Below are positions 34,482 through 44,876 of a stretch of 64,000 nt of DNA, piece by piece. The position numbers and the translations under genes are program-made. Location of the stretch: NCBI RefSeq assembly GCF_032854445.1, contig NC_088297.1, forward strand, positions 550,169 to 614,168, in the 5' to 3' direction. Below the pieces are notes generated by a model. That model made no database searches, was not told where the DNA came from, and saw only the letters and a list, made by a program, of their open reading frames with translations. Source of the DNA: Liolophura sinensis. Taxonomy: Eukaryota; Mollusca; Polyplacophora; Chitonida; Chitonidae. Each line of letters starts with the position of its first letter. The stretch's first letter is position 1.

Positions 34482-34676
34482 CTCTGCGTGGAGCTACAGG
34501 AGCTGTGTCCATGGCGAGGCGACTCTTGAGACTCGATCTCTGGTAGCCAGCTGGGTTAGGTTTGGACCCTGAGGGGCTCATGTCCACTGTAGCCGTCCCA
34601 TACTTCATCTGTTTTCGTCTCACATCTCGCGGCGGTTTGGCAACAGTGTCCACATATGCGAGCTTGGTGAGACGCA
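34482..34676 (-). CDS. ELOA: ELOA penultimate exon (copy 1)
   Basis: A 195-nt, phase 1-1 exon (acceptor ttattttcag; donor CGCAGAG|GTGAGTC). It contains KLAYVDTVAKPPRDVRRKQ followed by MKYGTA, almost the same as the Elongin-A motif KMAFVNSVAKPPRDVRRRQ that I recall from vertebrates. After this comes a Pro/Ser-rich stretch ending APVAPRR. Elongin A is the large subunit of the SIII (elongin) complex, which raises the rate of RNA polymerase II and also recruits elongin B/C and Cul5 to ubiquitinate stalled Rpb1. Confidence 0.92.
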
Positions 34677-34692
34677 CTGAAAATAAGAGTTG

Positions 34693-34937
34693 ATTTATTT
34701 ATTTATTAATTTATTTGACTGGTTTTACACGGTACACAGAAATACTTCAGCCAGAATTACAGTGGGAAAGAAACTGTGCAGAGCCCACAGGAAACAAACA
34801 AAAACAAACAAACCATCTGCAGGTTGCTGTCAGGGCTTCTTCCATACATCTCAAGTGGTGTAAGTTTGAGTGCATTAATGAGAGGAGCCTGAGTCATTGC
34901 ACTGCGCTAGAACACCAACAATTTGACCATAGAGGCC
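34693..34937 (-). mobile_element. SINE family 1, old copy in an ELOA intron (copy 1)
   Basis: Tail (ttta)n ttgactggttttacacggta and a diverged core with an (aaaac) expansion. It starts about 15 bp upstream of the ELOA acceptor. Counterpart 63668-63915. Confidence 0.82.
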
Positions 34938-35019
34938 TCTTTCAAACATTAGGACACATCCTGAACTGCCTATTAAGAAATAGCATGACTCCTTAAACGT
35001 GCAACTATAACAAACCCTT

Positions 35020-35128
35020 GTTTGACTCTTCCCTGTTTCCTGGCCACCATAATGCTGGCCACCATCATATAAGTGAAATATTCTCGAGTACATTGCAAAA
35101 CACCAACCAAATAAATAAATAAATAAAA
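35020..35128 (+). mobile_element. SINE family 1, 5'-truncated, in an ELOA intron
   Basis: gtttcctggccaccataatg, then the tail gtacattgcaaaacaccaac and (aaat)n. It faces the SINE at 34693. Confidence 0.88.
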
Positions 35129-35192
35129 CGCTTGATCACTGCTCTCTTGTCTGTTAAATTGGGGTTTCAGGTTAACAATTACGCTAACACAC

Positions 35193-35274
35193 CTGGGGCC
35201 TTCCTCGCCTCTTCTGAAGCTGCAATGTTAGCCTTTAATTTCTGAAGCTTCGCCTCTCTTTCATCGTAGCGTCT
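35193..35274 (-). CDS. ELOA: ELOA internal exon
   Basis: An 82-nt exon (acceptor gtttttgacag; donor GCCCCAG|GTGTGTT), phase 0 to 1, encoding RRYDEREAKLQKLKANI then AASEEARKAP. It corresponds to the charged helix after the ESWRELYL motif in Elongin-A. Its phases fit both neighbours. The second copy lies past the window's right edge. Confidence 0.88.
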
Positions 35275-36263
35275 CTGTCAAAAACAAATAAAATCTGAAA
35301 TCTTATTTTTTTTTTCACTCCCCTCATCTATTTCAATACACCCTGTGAGTGAGAAAACCTGTAAACACGTTTATTGTGCAGCCTCACTAAAACATATTTG
35401 CAAAGACACCAGGCATGAAGCCTCACTCAATCGCAATGTACTGACACTGGGCTGACCAGTGCTTGGCATATACCCTTATTAAACAAATCCAAAATTCACT
35501 TAAGAATCCCCTTTAGTGTGTGTGAAACTTCTTGTGACAGGGCAAGTCCATGCCCACAAAGTGCGCCACAACTGAAGTATTGTGCAGAAGACACCAGACC
35601 TGACACCGCAACACTGTCACATTATACTGACACCGGGCAAACTAGTCCGTTTCCTTGCTCTAACCTCTCAGTGTTGAGCGCAAAGCGAGACAGCAACAAG
35701 TGCCATTTTTGGTAAGACCAGAACCGGGTCCTGCATCTTACATTTAGGCCACTGAAGCAGTCATGCCAAGAGAGACGTCTCAGATCATTAAGCGTAGACT
35801 AATCCAATATGGGTGGATGTTAAACTGTCTTCAACAAACTTCATGTACAACTACCTGAATGACTCGACAAATGTTCTCGACAATTTAGCGCCACCAAGGT
35901 TTCAAGAACATTGCAGGCAGGCGAATCTCCGAGGGTCTTGTTTGAGGTTGGGATCGCTGCATATACTGCAGGGACAGACAGCTTCTTGTCAGAGCAAGTT
36001 GTCTGCCATAAGCTTTATGTAAGATCACCTTCATATCAGAGTACTCTTTCACAAAAGGAGCTTTTCGTTGACTTTCGTCGTACATAATGTCACCTTATGG
36101 CATTATAACCTAGGCAAAATCTTTTCAGAAAAACACTTACCAGAAAATATGACTTAATACAAAGTTTTATGAAAGTGGAGCCAGTGGAGGTAGTGAGGAG
36201 CATGACAAGGATTCCCTGTACAAAGCTGAGAATGAACCCATGTCCTATGGTTTGTTTCCTTAC

Positions 36264-36365
36264 CAGATACAGTTCTCGCCAGGATTCCATCTCGTCTGGT
36301 TTGGCGCCCCGGAAATCCCGGTTACACAAAATCACCCACAGCTCATCCGTCTCACCCAAAAATTG
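36264..36365 (-). CDS. ELOA: ELOA exon with ETDELW...ESWRELYL motif; probable one-base indel
   Basis: Acceptor tttttctttcag; donor TATCTG|GTAAGG. The frame reads FLGETDELWVILCNRDF, then AKPDEMESWRELYL, a clear match to the Elongin-A core (ETDxLWxxHCxRDF...ESWREMYL). As written the exon is 102 nt and enters in phase 0, but the preceding exon (37855-37953) ends in phase 1. Taking one base from the five-T run just after the acceptor (plus-strand AAAAA at 36358-36362) would restore both phase and an ungapped fit to Elongin-A. A homopolymer error in this contig is therefore likely. Confidence 0.85.
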
Positions 36366-36369
36366 CTGA

Positions 36370-37850
36370 AAGAAAAAAATCCATATAATTCAGCCTTTTT
36401 GCATTTGATTGGTGTTTCACTCCATTGCAAATAACATCCCAATGATGCCCAGAATGTTCTACACTGACAACAAAAACTGAGCAGATCTTCATAGCCAAAT
36501 ACTCACCATTCTGAAGAGAATATTTACTATTTCTATTTTTCAGAAACAAACCACAATCTCAGTTATGCCCCAGTTATTCCAAGTTATTCAGATTTATAAT
36601 TTACCTGTACACAAAAGTCATTACTGTAAATGTATAAATAAACGTAATTTATGCACATTTGGAATTTAATGTTTGGAGACAAAACTACATATGTTGGATT
36701 GGTCAATTTCTGGGCCTCACAAAAAGTACACTTTTATCAGTCTACACAGTCTGCCTTCTGCTTGAATACACACCTTGCAAACATGCAAAAATGCTGAACA
36801 ATTACTCAGTACCTAATTCTTCTAATTTTTGGAATAGATATTAAAAGTGCTGGAAACAAAGAATTACATTTCAATCCCAGTTTTTTTTTTGGGAGGGGGG
36901 GGGGTGTAAAGATGTGAATATATGTTGGTCTATAGATGGACCAACTATGTGCTAACAGACATTGAGTATTCCTGCTATGATCGTACGTATATTGGCATAA
37001 AAACGCAGATCAGGTGTCCAAAAAATTAAAGGAACTATGATATATGCAGATCAAGCCTTTTGGAAGCACACATATTGTGAAGTAAACACACGTTGTCCCT
37101 TAAAGGTCTAAGCATCCAGGATAGCTACATGTATGTCACATGAGAAACAAAAATGGCCATAATTAAGTCAAAAACACACAAAAAGTCCCTGAATTCAAAC
37201 TTGATGTGTAAGTTGGCATGGTGAACCATAATTTATGAAAAAGAAAAGAAAAAAAAAACCAGTCTGGAAAATTATCAAAGTACAAAAAACTGGATAAATA
37301 TGGCCATAATTCTGTGAAAAAAAAAAATATGCAAAACTGATGCAAAACAAAAAGATCACTCTGCCAGGCATCATACATGGAGTTAAGCCATGTACCAAAT
37401 TTCAATTTAACATGAACTGTTTTGAAATAAAGTCCAGAAAACTGATTTGTGAAGGACCGATGTGACTTGTTCCCTGCTGCACCAAAATGGGACGAATAAA
37501 GTGTTCTCAGAGAACTCCCAACTTTGTATGTATTGTTGGTATCTCAAGAACGGAATGGCTTCAGAAGACCTAACATTTTTTTTTTACCTAAGCAGCCTCT
37601 ATACCTGAAATGCATTCCACTGATATGTAAGTCATTTCAAAACACTCAACACCCAAAAACTACCAACGTAAGAAATGCAGTGTTATTGTAGTCATATAAG
37701 CGGAGGAATTTACTGACTGGTGGAATGAACGAGTTGTGCAACAACAACACTAGTGTTTTTGTGGATTTTTAGGAAGATTTGTGGATGATAAGGACTGAAT
37801 TTGGGCAATCTTAATTATACAGGTACAAAGATGGAGTGCTTAAATCAGAC
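36370..37850. other. ELOA intron, unassigned
   Basis: Intron between the exons at 36264 and 37855. A small SINE tail scrap (tttgattggtgtttcactcc) is at about 36405; the rest is AT-rich with poly-A and a G run at 36891. Confidence 0.6.
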
Positions 37851-37854
37851 TCAC

Positions 37855-37953
37855 TGGATTGTAGTCCTTCAAGTCTGTACAACTGTTCAGCAGAGCATTT
37901 CTCTAGGACAGGCTTCAGAATGTAATATGGTACACCTCCTACATAGTCCAGAC
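37855..37953 (-). CDS. ELOA: ELOA exon VGGVPYYILKPVLEKC
   Basis: A 99-nt, phase 1-1 exon (acceptor ctctttgaaacag; donor AATCCA|GTGAGTC). It encodes LDYVGGVPYYILKPVLEKC, then SAEQLYRLEGLQ, matching the Elongin-A segment after the elongin-C-binding box (EVGGVPYxxLxPVLExCxxxQLYRIE). The BC-box exon that should come before it was not found between 39500 and the N gap. The first half of this exon and its acceptor have been amplified into the adjacent 95-bp minisatellite. Confidence 0.87.
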
Positions 37954-39500
37954 CTGTTTCAAAGAGAAACACTGATGACTGTAACAAGACAGACAACACA
38001 GACAGGCATCAGAATATAATATAGTACAACACCTACACAGTCCCAGACCTGGAGTAGACCTACATTTAAGTAAAGGTGATTTGCATAGGCAATAATAAGA
38101 CAGAGTACACAAACAGGCATTAGAATGTAATATGGTACACCCCTACATAGTCTAGACCTGTTCAAAGAGAAACACTGATGACTGTAACAAGACAGAGAGT
38201 ACACAGATAGGCATCAGGATGTAATATGTACACCTCCTACATAGTCCAGACCTATTCAAAGAGAAACACTGATGACTGTAACAAGACAGACGACACAGAC
38301 AGGCATTAGGATGTAATACAGTACAACACCTACACAGTCCAGACCTGGAGTAGACCTACATTTAAGTAAAGGTGATTTGCATAGACAATAATAAGACCAC
38401 AGAGTACACAAACAGGCATTAAAATGTAATATGGTACACCTACATAGTCCAGACATGTTCAAAGAGAAACACTGATGACTGTAACAAGACAAACAGTACA
38501 CAGACAGGCATTAGAATGTAATATGGTACACCTACATAGTCCAGACATGTTCAAAGAGAAACACTGATGACTGTAACAAGACAAACAGTACACAGACAGG
38601 CATTAGAATGTAATATGGTACACCTACATAGTCCAGACATGTTCAAAGAGAAACACTGATGACTGTAACAAGACAAAGTGTACACAGGACGTCCATCAGA
38701 ATGTAATATGGTACCACCTCCTATATAGTCTACACCTGTTCAAAGAGAAACACTGAAGACTGTAACAAGACAAAGTGTACACAGACGACTATCAGAATGT
38801 AATATGGTACACCTCCTACATAGTCTACACCTGTTCAAAGAGAAACACTGAAGACTGTAACAAGACAAAGTGTACACAGATGACCATCAGAATGTAATAT
38901 GGTACACCTCCTACATAGTCTACACCTGTTCAAAGAGAAACACTGAAGACTGTAACAAGACAAAGAGTACACAGATAGGCATCAGAATGTAATATGGTAC
39001 ACCTCCTACATAGTCTACACCTGTTCAAAGAGAAACACTGAAGACTGTAACAAGACAAAGAGTACACAGATAGGCATCAGAATGTAATATGGTACACCTC
39101 CTACATAGTCTACACCTGTTCAAAGAGAAACACTGAAGACTGTAACAAGACAAAGTGTACACAGGACGACCATCAGAAATGTAATATGTTACACCTCCTA
39201 CATAGTCTACACCTGTTCAAAGAGAAACACTGAAGACTGTAACAAGGACAAAGAGTACACAGATAGGCATCAGAATGTAATATGGTACACCTCCTACATA
39301 GTCTACACCTGTTCAAAGAGAAACACTGAAGACTGTAACAAGACAAAGAGTACACAGATAGGCATCAGAATGTAATATGGTACACCTCCTACATAGTCTA
39401 CACCTGTTCAAAGAGAAACACTGAAGACTGTAACATGACAAAGAGTACACAGATAGGCATCAGAATGTAACATGGTACACCTCCTACATAATCCAGACCT
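37904..39500. repeat. 95-bp minisatellite derived from an ELOA exon, about 15-17 units
   Basis: Units of about 95 bp contain caaagagaaacactgaagac, tgtaacaagacaaag and atcagaatgtaatatggtac with acctcctacatagtc. Read on the minus strand, each holds the acceptor ctctttgaacag and the first 45-50 nt of the ELOA exon at 37855-37953 (VDYVGGVPYYIL). Two or three units have an extra segment (tggagtagacctacatttaa). The array ends close to an unrelated stretch at 39500. Confidence 0.93.
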
Positions 39501-39837
39501 GAATAGAATACATGTAAGTAATGTGATTTGTATAGATGTATAACCTTGACTTTGCAGATTACCGTAAGAGTAAACTATGCAAAAAAATTTATTATACTCT
39601 TTTCCACATGTGTGACGCCATATGTACGAGTCTGGGGAATAATGGCATTTTGTCTCCAACAGATATGCCCCAGCGCTTTCAAACTGTTGAACCACTTTCA
39701 CGTAAACAATGACACTGACCCACACAGTGACATCACTATGTTACCATGGTTACTGCAACAATGTTTATACAACAATGGCTCATTACTTCATGTCATGGAA
39801 TTCTAAATTTTCAAACACATAAGAAAAATGGACTAGT

Positions 39838-39949
39838 ACGGAGAAATGGTGTATCACAGAGAAATGGCCTATTACAAAGAGATGGCCTATTACAGATTAA
39901 TGGTGTATCACAGAGAAATGGCCTATTACAAAGAGATGGCCTTACAGAG
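39838..39949. repeat. 18-bp tandem repeat ending at the N gap
   Basis: Units such as agagatggcctattacaa and agaaatggtgtatcacag alternate for six copies and stop at the gap. The array probably continues into the gap and may have ended the contig. Confidence 0.85.
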
Positions 39950-40149
39950 NNNNNNNNNNNNNNNNNNNNNNNNNNNNNNNNNNNNNNNNNNNNNNNNNNN
40001 NNNNNNNNNNNNNNNNNNNNNNNNNNNNNNNNNNNNNNNNNNNNNNNNNNNNNNNNNNNNNNNNNNNNNNNNNNNNNNNNNNNNNNNNNNNNNNNNNNNN
40101 NNNNNNNNNNNNNNNNNNNNNNNNNNNNNNNNNNNNNNNNNNNNNNNNN
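39950..40149. other. Assembly gap, exactly 200 N
   Basis: A round-number gap of this kind is normally a scaffolding placeholder of unknown true length. It sits between a short tandem repeat on the left and the start of duplication copy 2 on the right. Confidence 0.98.
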
Positions 40150-40362
40150 AATTCGTCGGATGAATTTATCAAATACCATATGGGCTTAGTCTCACATACG
40201 CTCTCTAAGTCCTAAAGGTGGATCTGGTTTCTAACAGAACTGAGAGTGCCTGAACATAAATCACTGTTCCTCTCAATTCCACATGTTTTCCCTTACGGAC
40301 CCTCTAACATATTCATTATTTTCATCACAATAGTGTCATAAATGATGCAATCCTCAGTTAAG

Positions 40363-40590
40363 TTTATTTATTTACCTGAGTGACGTTTTACACCGCACTC
40401 AAGAATAATTCACTTATACGATGGCAGCCAGCATTATGGTGGGTGGAAACCGGGCAGAGCCCGGGGGAAACCCACGACCATCCGCAGGTTGCTGGCAGAC
40501 CTTCCCACGTACGGCCGGAGAGGAAGCCAGCATGAGCTGGACTTGAACTCACAGCGACTGCATTGATGAGAGGTTCCTGGGTCGTGACGC
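40363..40590 (-). mobile_element. SINE family 1 (copy 2 of 11546)
   Basis: Same truncation point as 11546-11774, so the insertion predates the divergence of the copies. Confidence 0.92.
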
Positions 40591-41439
40591 TGCCCTTTCT
40601 TGAGTCTTTCTTCATACTAAGGGCATCAACATCTCATTCAGCCATAATGATTATAGTTTCCTGGAAAATGTGCATGAGCTTTAACCCATGCACTTTTTCA
40701 GCTTCCACTCAAAGAGTAGTAACTCCAGTTTCTACATAATTCATGTTACTATGACTGGTATGTGTGGCTATTTTATAGACGAAACTGTGTCGGAATTTTA
40801 CTGACACACCCAAACTGTTTATTCAGATGTGTTAATTTCAGATACGAGAGATATCTGAAATTAATTAACATATCTGAAAATGATTTTAGGATATATGAAT
40901 GTGATTTCAAATTATCTCGAAATGATCTAAAATGGTTTCCAATAGCAACTGCTGATTTCAATAAAGGACATGTATATTACACACATGGAGATAAAAAGTA
41001 AAATACTAGTATGATAAAAAAGCTGAAGGAAAATAATTACACATGTACCAGTTCTTTATCACTCTACAGAATAAACATTCAAATGGTACCAGTATTAAGA
41101 CTGAATTTCATGAGTTTAGATTTTATATGATGCTCTTGTTTTAAAACATGTACCAGCTAGCTGTACTTACATGTACACTGTATGTGAACATTTAAACGCA
41201 AATGGCGTATATGTACCTTACTTCTAATTTTTGGAACCTGTCTTTTTTCTCACTTGGTTAGATCGGGATATGGACAAACAGTCCTCCTGTTACTGGAAGG
41301 GTGGACAAAAATGGGGGGGTGGGGGGGTATGGGGGCGGTCACGGCGTTGCTGCAGGATGAAGTGTGGAGCTTTGAAATAAAATGTGGTGAAAACACGTGC
41401 AGGGATTAATATATTGGTGAAACACAGCAGCCACTAAGT

Positions 41440-41688
41440 AACCGTGTTAAACAACATCAAAAACCGGCATCTAGTGGCTATGATTCTGCTGTGTTCCAAC
41501 ATATATGTAATTCAGGTCACAGTTTTATTGGGGACAACATAAATATTTTATCCAAACAGCCCCATTGGTTTGATAGAGGGGTTAAGGAAGCCATTTTCGT
41601 AAAGATTGAAAATCCCACTCTCAACCGCAATGGAGGACTCAGATTTAACCTATCACACACCCGGGACACAGTGTTGAAAAAATGTTAA
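41440..41688 (+). pseudogene. Penelope-like element remnant, GIY-YIG C-terminus (copy 2)
   Basis: The open fragment reads SAVFQHICNSGHSFIGD, then WFDRGVKEAIFVKIENPTLN and LSHTRDTVLKKC-stop. The order H..C..GH, RxxKEAIxI, LNRxxG, LSHTxD is typical of the GIY-YIG endonuclease end of Penelope-like retroelements. No reverse transcriptase was seen upstream, so this is a 5'-truncated dead copy. A host gene fragment is the less likely alternative. Confidence 0.5.
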
Positions 41689-42735
41689 TTAACTTGTGCA
41701 AATGTACCTCAACATGGTAAAATTTGTTCATTCATGTAAAACTGTATCATATTTAAATTCAGTCACCATATACCAGCTCCTGTTGTCTGTTTTTAAATTG
41801 TATAGACCCACTGTATATTTCAATCATGAACATGAACTGTGTTTCACCATGAAACTTGTACATGTGTATACCTTCAAAATAAATAGGAATTTCTTTTTGT
41901 TGAACACCTTACCCTGTTGAAGGCGTTAGTTTGTCACTGCAACGTCAGTAAATAATATACATTGTTCAGTAGAACAGTCTTATAGTGTTATCTTTTATAA
42001 AGCAAATTACATCCAAAACGTTGATAAAAGGAGCAGAGAAGAACACAAAACTGGATGCTTTTTTTTCGAATAACCAGGTCAATTATTTCCACTTTAAAAT
42101 GTGTACATTTTAATGTCAATTCAGCAACAACATGGTTATCGGCTTTAATTTGGCGATCTTGGAAATGACTAGTACAGTACTCCGTACGTCATTAAACACG
42201 ATCATGACATGTCAGAACAATGTGGTTTTGTGTGAAATGACGACAAAATGGTTGTCTTTACTTTCCACTACAAATAAATAACAAGGCACTGCCCTAGCCA
42301 CCCTCCTCACTCACCCCCAGTAACCCTACCCCCACACCCCAACCGCCATTCTGTAACTGCATATATATGCAGGCCTATAAGATAACTTTAGCCCACTGCC
42401 GAACTCACATGAGTGAAACGTTTTTTTCCAATTCAAATTGATCATTTGGATTTTGCTGAATTTAAAATCCATCCTTCATCACATACATATACACGTACAA
42501 TAACTAGTTAAAGGAAATAAAGCCATAGATTATAGACTATCTTGTTTGAGCACTTTATTCTGATTCTAAAACTCCGTTTTTAATAATTCTATCATTTGTC
42601 TTACTGAAATGACGCCATAAGAAACTTTATTTTTTGTCAGTCATGACGACACATGACAGTCAATCATAATGGAGATGTTGTATATGGTGGTTTCTTCTGG
42701 GCTCTGTCTGGTTTACTTACAAGCTGTACAAGTGC

Positions 42736-43425
42736 AAGCCTGTCCAATAACGTACCTCAAACGCGTCTACCACCAGGGCAAACTCGTCACTAGACAAGCC
42801 TGTCCAGTAATATACCTCAGACGCGTCTGCCAGAGCAAACCCGTCACTAGACAAGCCTGTCCGGTAATATACCTCAGACACGTCTGCCAGAGCAAACCCG
42901 TCACTAGACAAGCCTGTCCGGTATTATACCTCAGACGCGTCTGCCGGAGCAAACCCGTCACTAGACAAGCCTGTCCAGTAATATACCTCAGACGCGTCTG
43001 CCAGAGCAAACCCGTCACTAGACAAGCCTGTCCGGTATTATACCTCAGACGCGTCTGCCAGAGCAAACTCGTCACTAGACAAGCCTGTCTGGTAATATAC
43101 CTCAGACACGTCTGCCGGAGCAAACCCGTCACTAGACAAGCCTGTCAGGTAATATACCTCAGACGCGTCTACCAGAGCAAACTCGTCACTAGACAAGTCT
43201 GTCCAGTAATATACCTCAGACGCATCTGCCAGAGCAAACCCGTCACTAGACAAGCCTGTCCGGTATTATACCTCAGACACGTCTGCCAGAGCAAACCCGT
43301 CACTAGACAAGCCTGTCCGGTATTATACCTCAGACACGTCTGCCAGAGCAAACCCGTCACTAGACAAGCCTGTCCGGTATTATACCTCAGACGCTTCTGC
43401 CGGAGCAAACCCGTCACAAGACTGA
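42736..43425. repeat. 57-bp minisatellite, about 12 copies, frame open (copy 2)
   Basis: Same unit as at 13530-14071, but every unit is a multiple of three, giving a 276-codon open frame (42669-43499, plus strand) of 19-residue repeats (ACPVIYLRRVCQSKPVTRQ). Minus-strand frames across the array are also long, as expected for a 57-bp unit without stops. See findings. Confidence 0.95.
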
Positions 43426-44126
43426 ACCAGACACAAGAGTTTACTCTAAGAGCACTTTATATTCCATCACAGGGCCCTCTGCATATGTTTTTTCAATAAC
43501 ACTAGAAAATGTCCCCAAAAAAGGGAACTGTCATTGTGCAAATACATGTACGTGTACATGCTGATACTGGTGAATAAAAAGTTGTTCAAGCACAAATCTA
43601 TGCTACATACATAAAGCCAAGTTCACGGGAACATCTGGTGTGTGACTGAAGGTAAGATGTACATGTACTGTACAATGATCCTGAAACCATGAGCCGAAGT
43701 ACTGCAGGCATGACATCTTCAAAAGTACGTTTGTTTACATTTGTCCAGACATTCTGAAACTGGGCTGGATTGTTTATTACTGGCATATAAATGTCCGCAG
43801 ATATTCACTATAACAATAAACAGCAGATTGGCTGGACTTACATCAGGTACGTGTAAACTTAAAGGAGAATTAGAGTGCAGAAATTGCAGTGCTGGTCAAA
43901 AACTGCAGTAGAAAAATTAAAAAAAAGAAGTTTTATCACTGTTCGGTACGACAACACAAAAAGAGCACTACAGTAGATGTCATTAAAAGGGGGATCAACC
44001 TTGTAGACACATAAACATGCGTGTATATTGTACAATTTAGGGCTAATTCATGACAAAAAATCTGATGAACCGTTTTACAGCAAAAACCTGTAAATGTAAG
44101 GTGTTTGCATGGGAAGGAGTTTCAAT

Positions 44127-44357
44127 CAGCCACATGCGGGTGGTTGTGTGTTCCCCCCCCCCCCCCCCCCGGGCTCTGCCCAGTTTCCTCCCACCATAAT
44201 GCCGGCTGCTGTCATATACATGTGAAATATTGTTGAGTATGGTGTAAAAACACAACTCAGTATACTCAACATCTAAACAATCTTGAGTACGGTGTAAAAC
44301 ACCATTTAGTATACTCAATACATAAACAATCTTGAGTATGGTATAAAAACACCACTC
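44127..44357 (+). mobile_element. SINE family 1 fragment with repeated tails (copy 2)
   Basis: Counterpart of 14917-15140. Confidence 0.8.
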
Positions 44358-44376
44358 CAAAGCTGTTCTGCAATCA

Positions 44377-44876
44377 CCTTTTGCAATGTCTTGCCCCTAC
44401 TCACAGATCCTAATTTCTCACCTTTTGCAATGTCTTGCCCCTACTCAGACATCCTCATTTCTCACCTTTTGCAATGTCTTGCCCCTTCTTGCCCCTACTC
44501 ACAGATCCTAATTTTTCACCTTTTGCAATGTCTTGCCCCTACTCACACATCCTCATTCCTCACCTTTTGCAATGTCTTACCCCTACTCACAGATCCTCAT
44601 TTCTCACCTTTTGCAATGTCTTGCCCCTTCTTGCCCCTACTCACAGATCCTAATTTTTCACCTTTTGCAATGTCTTGCCCCTACTCACACATCCTAATTT
44701 CTCACCTTTTGCAATGTCTTGCCCCTACTCACAGATCCTCATTTCTCACCTTTTGCAATGTCTTGCCCCTTCTTGCCCCTACTCACAGATCTAATTTCTC
44801 ACCTTTTGCAATGTCTTGCCCCTACCCACACATCCTAATTTCTCACCTTTTGCTATACCTTGCCCCTACTCACACA
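44377..44876. repeat. 44-bp minisatellite, about 11 copies (copy 2)
   Basis: Counterpart of 15158-15556 with about two more units. A 165-codon frame across it is a by-product of the repeat. Confidence 0.94.

Larger units (their letters stand above)
11323..35023 (+). repeat. Long direct duplication, copy 1 (23.7 kb)
   Basis: Base 11323 (aattcg) aligns with 40150, and 35023 with 64000. Order and orientation of every gene, SINE and minisatellite are the same in both copies. The offset drifts between about 28.83 and 28.99 kb because of indels. Substitutions are frequent but sparse. Minisatellite copy numbers and several 80-450 bp indels differ. Confidence 0.97.
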
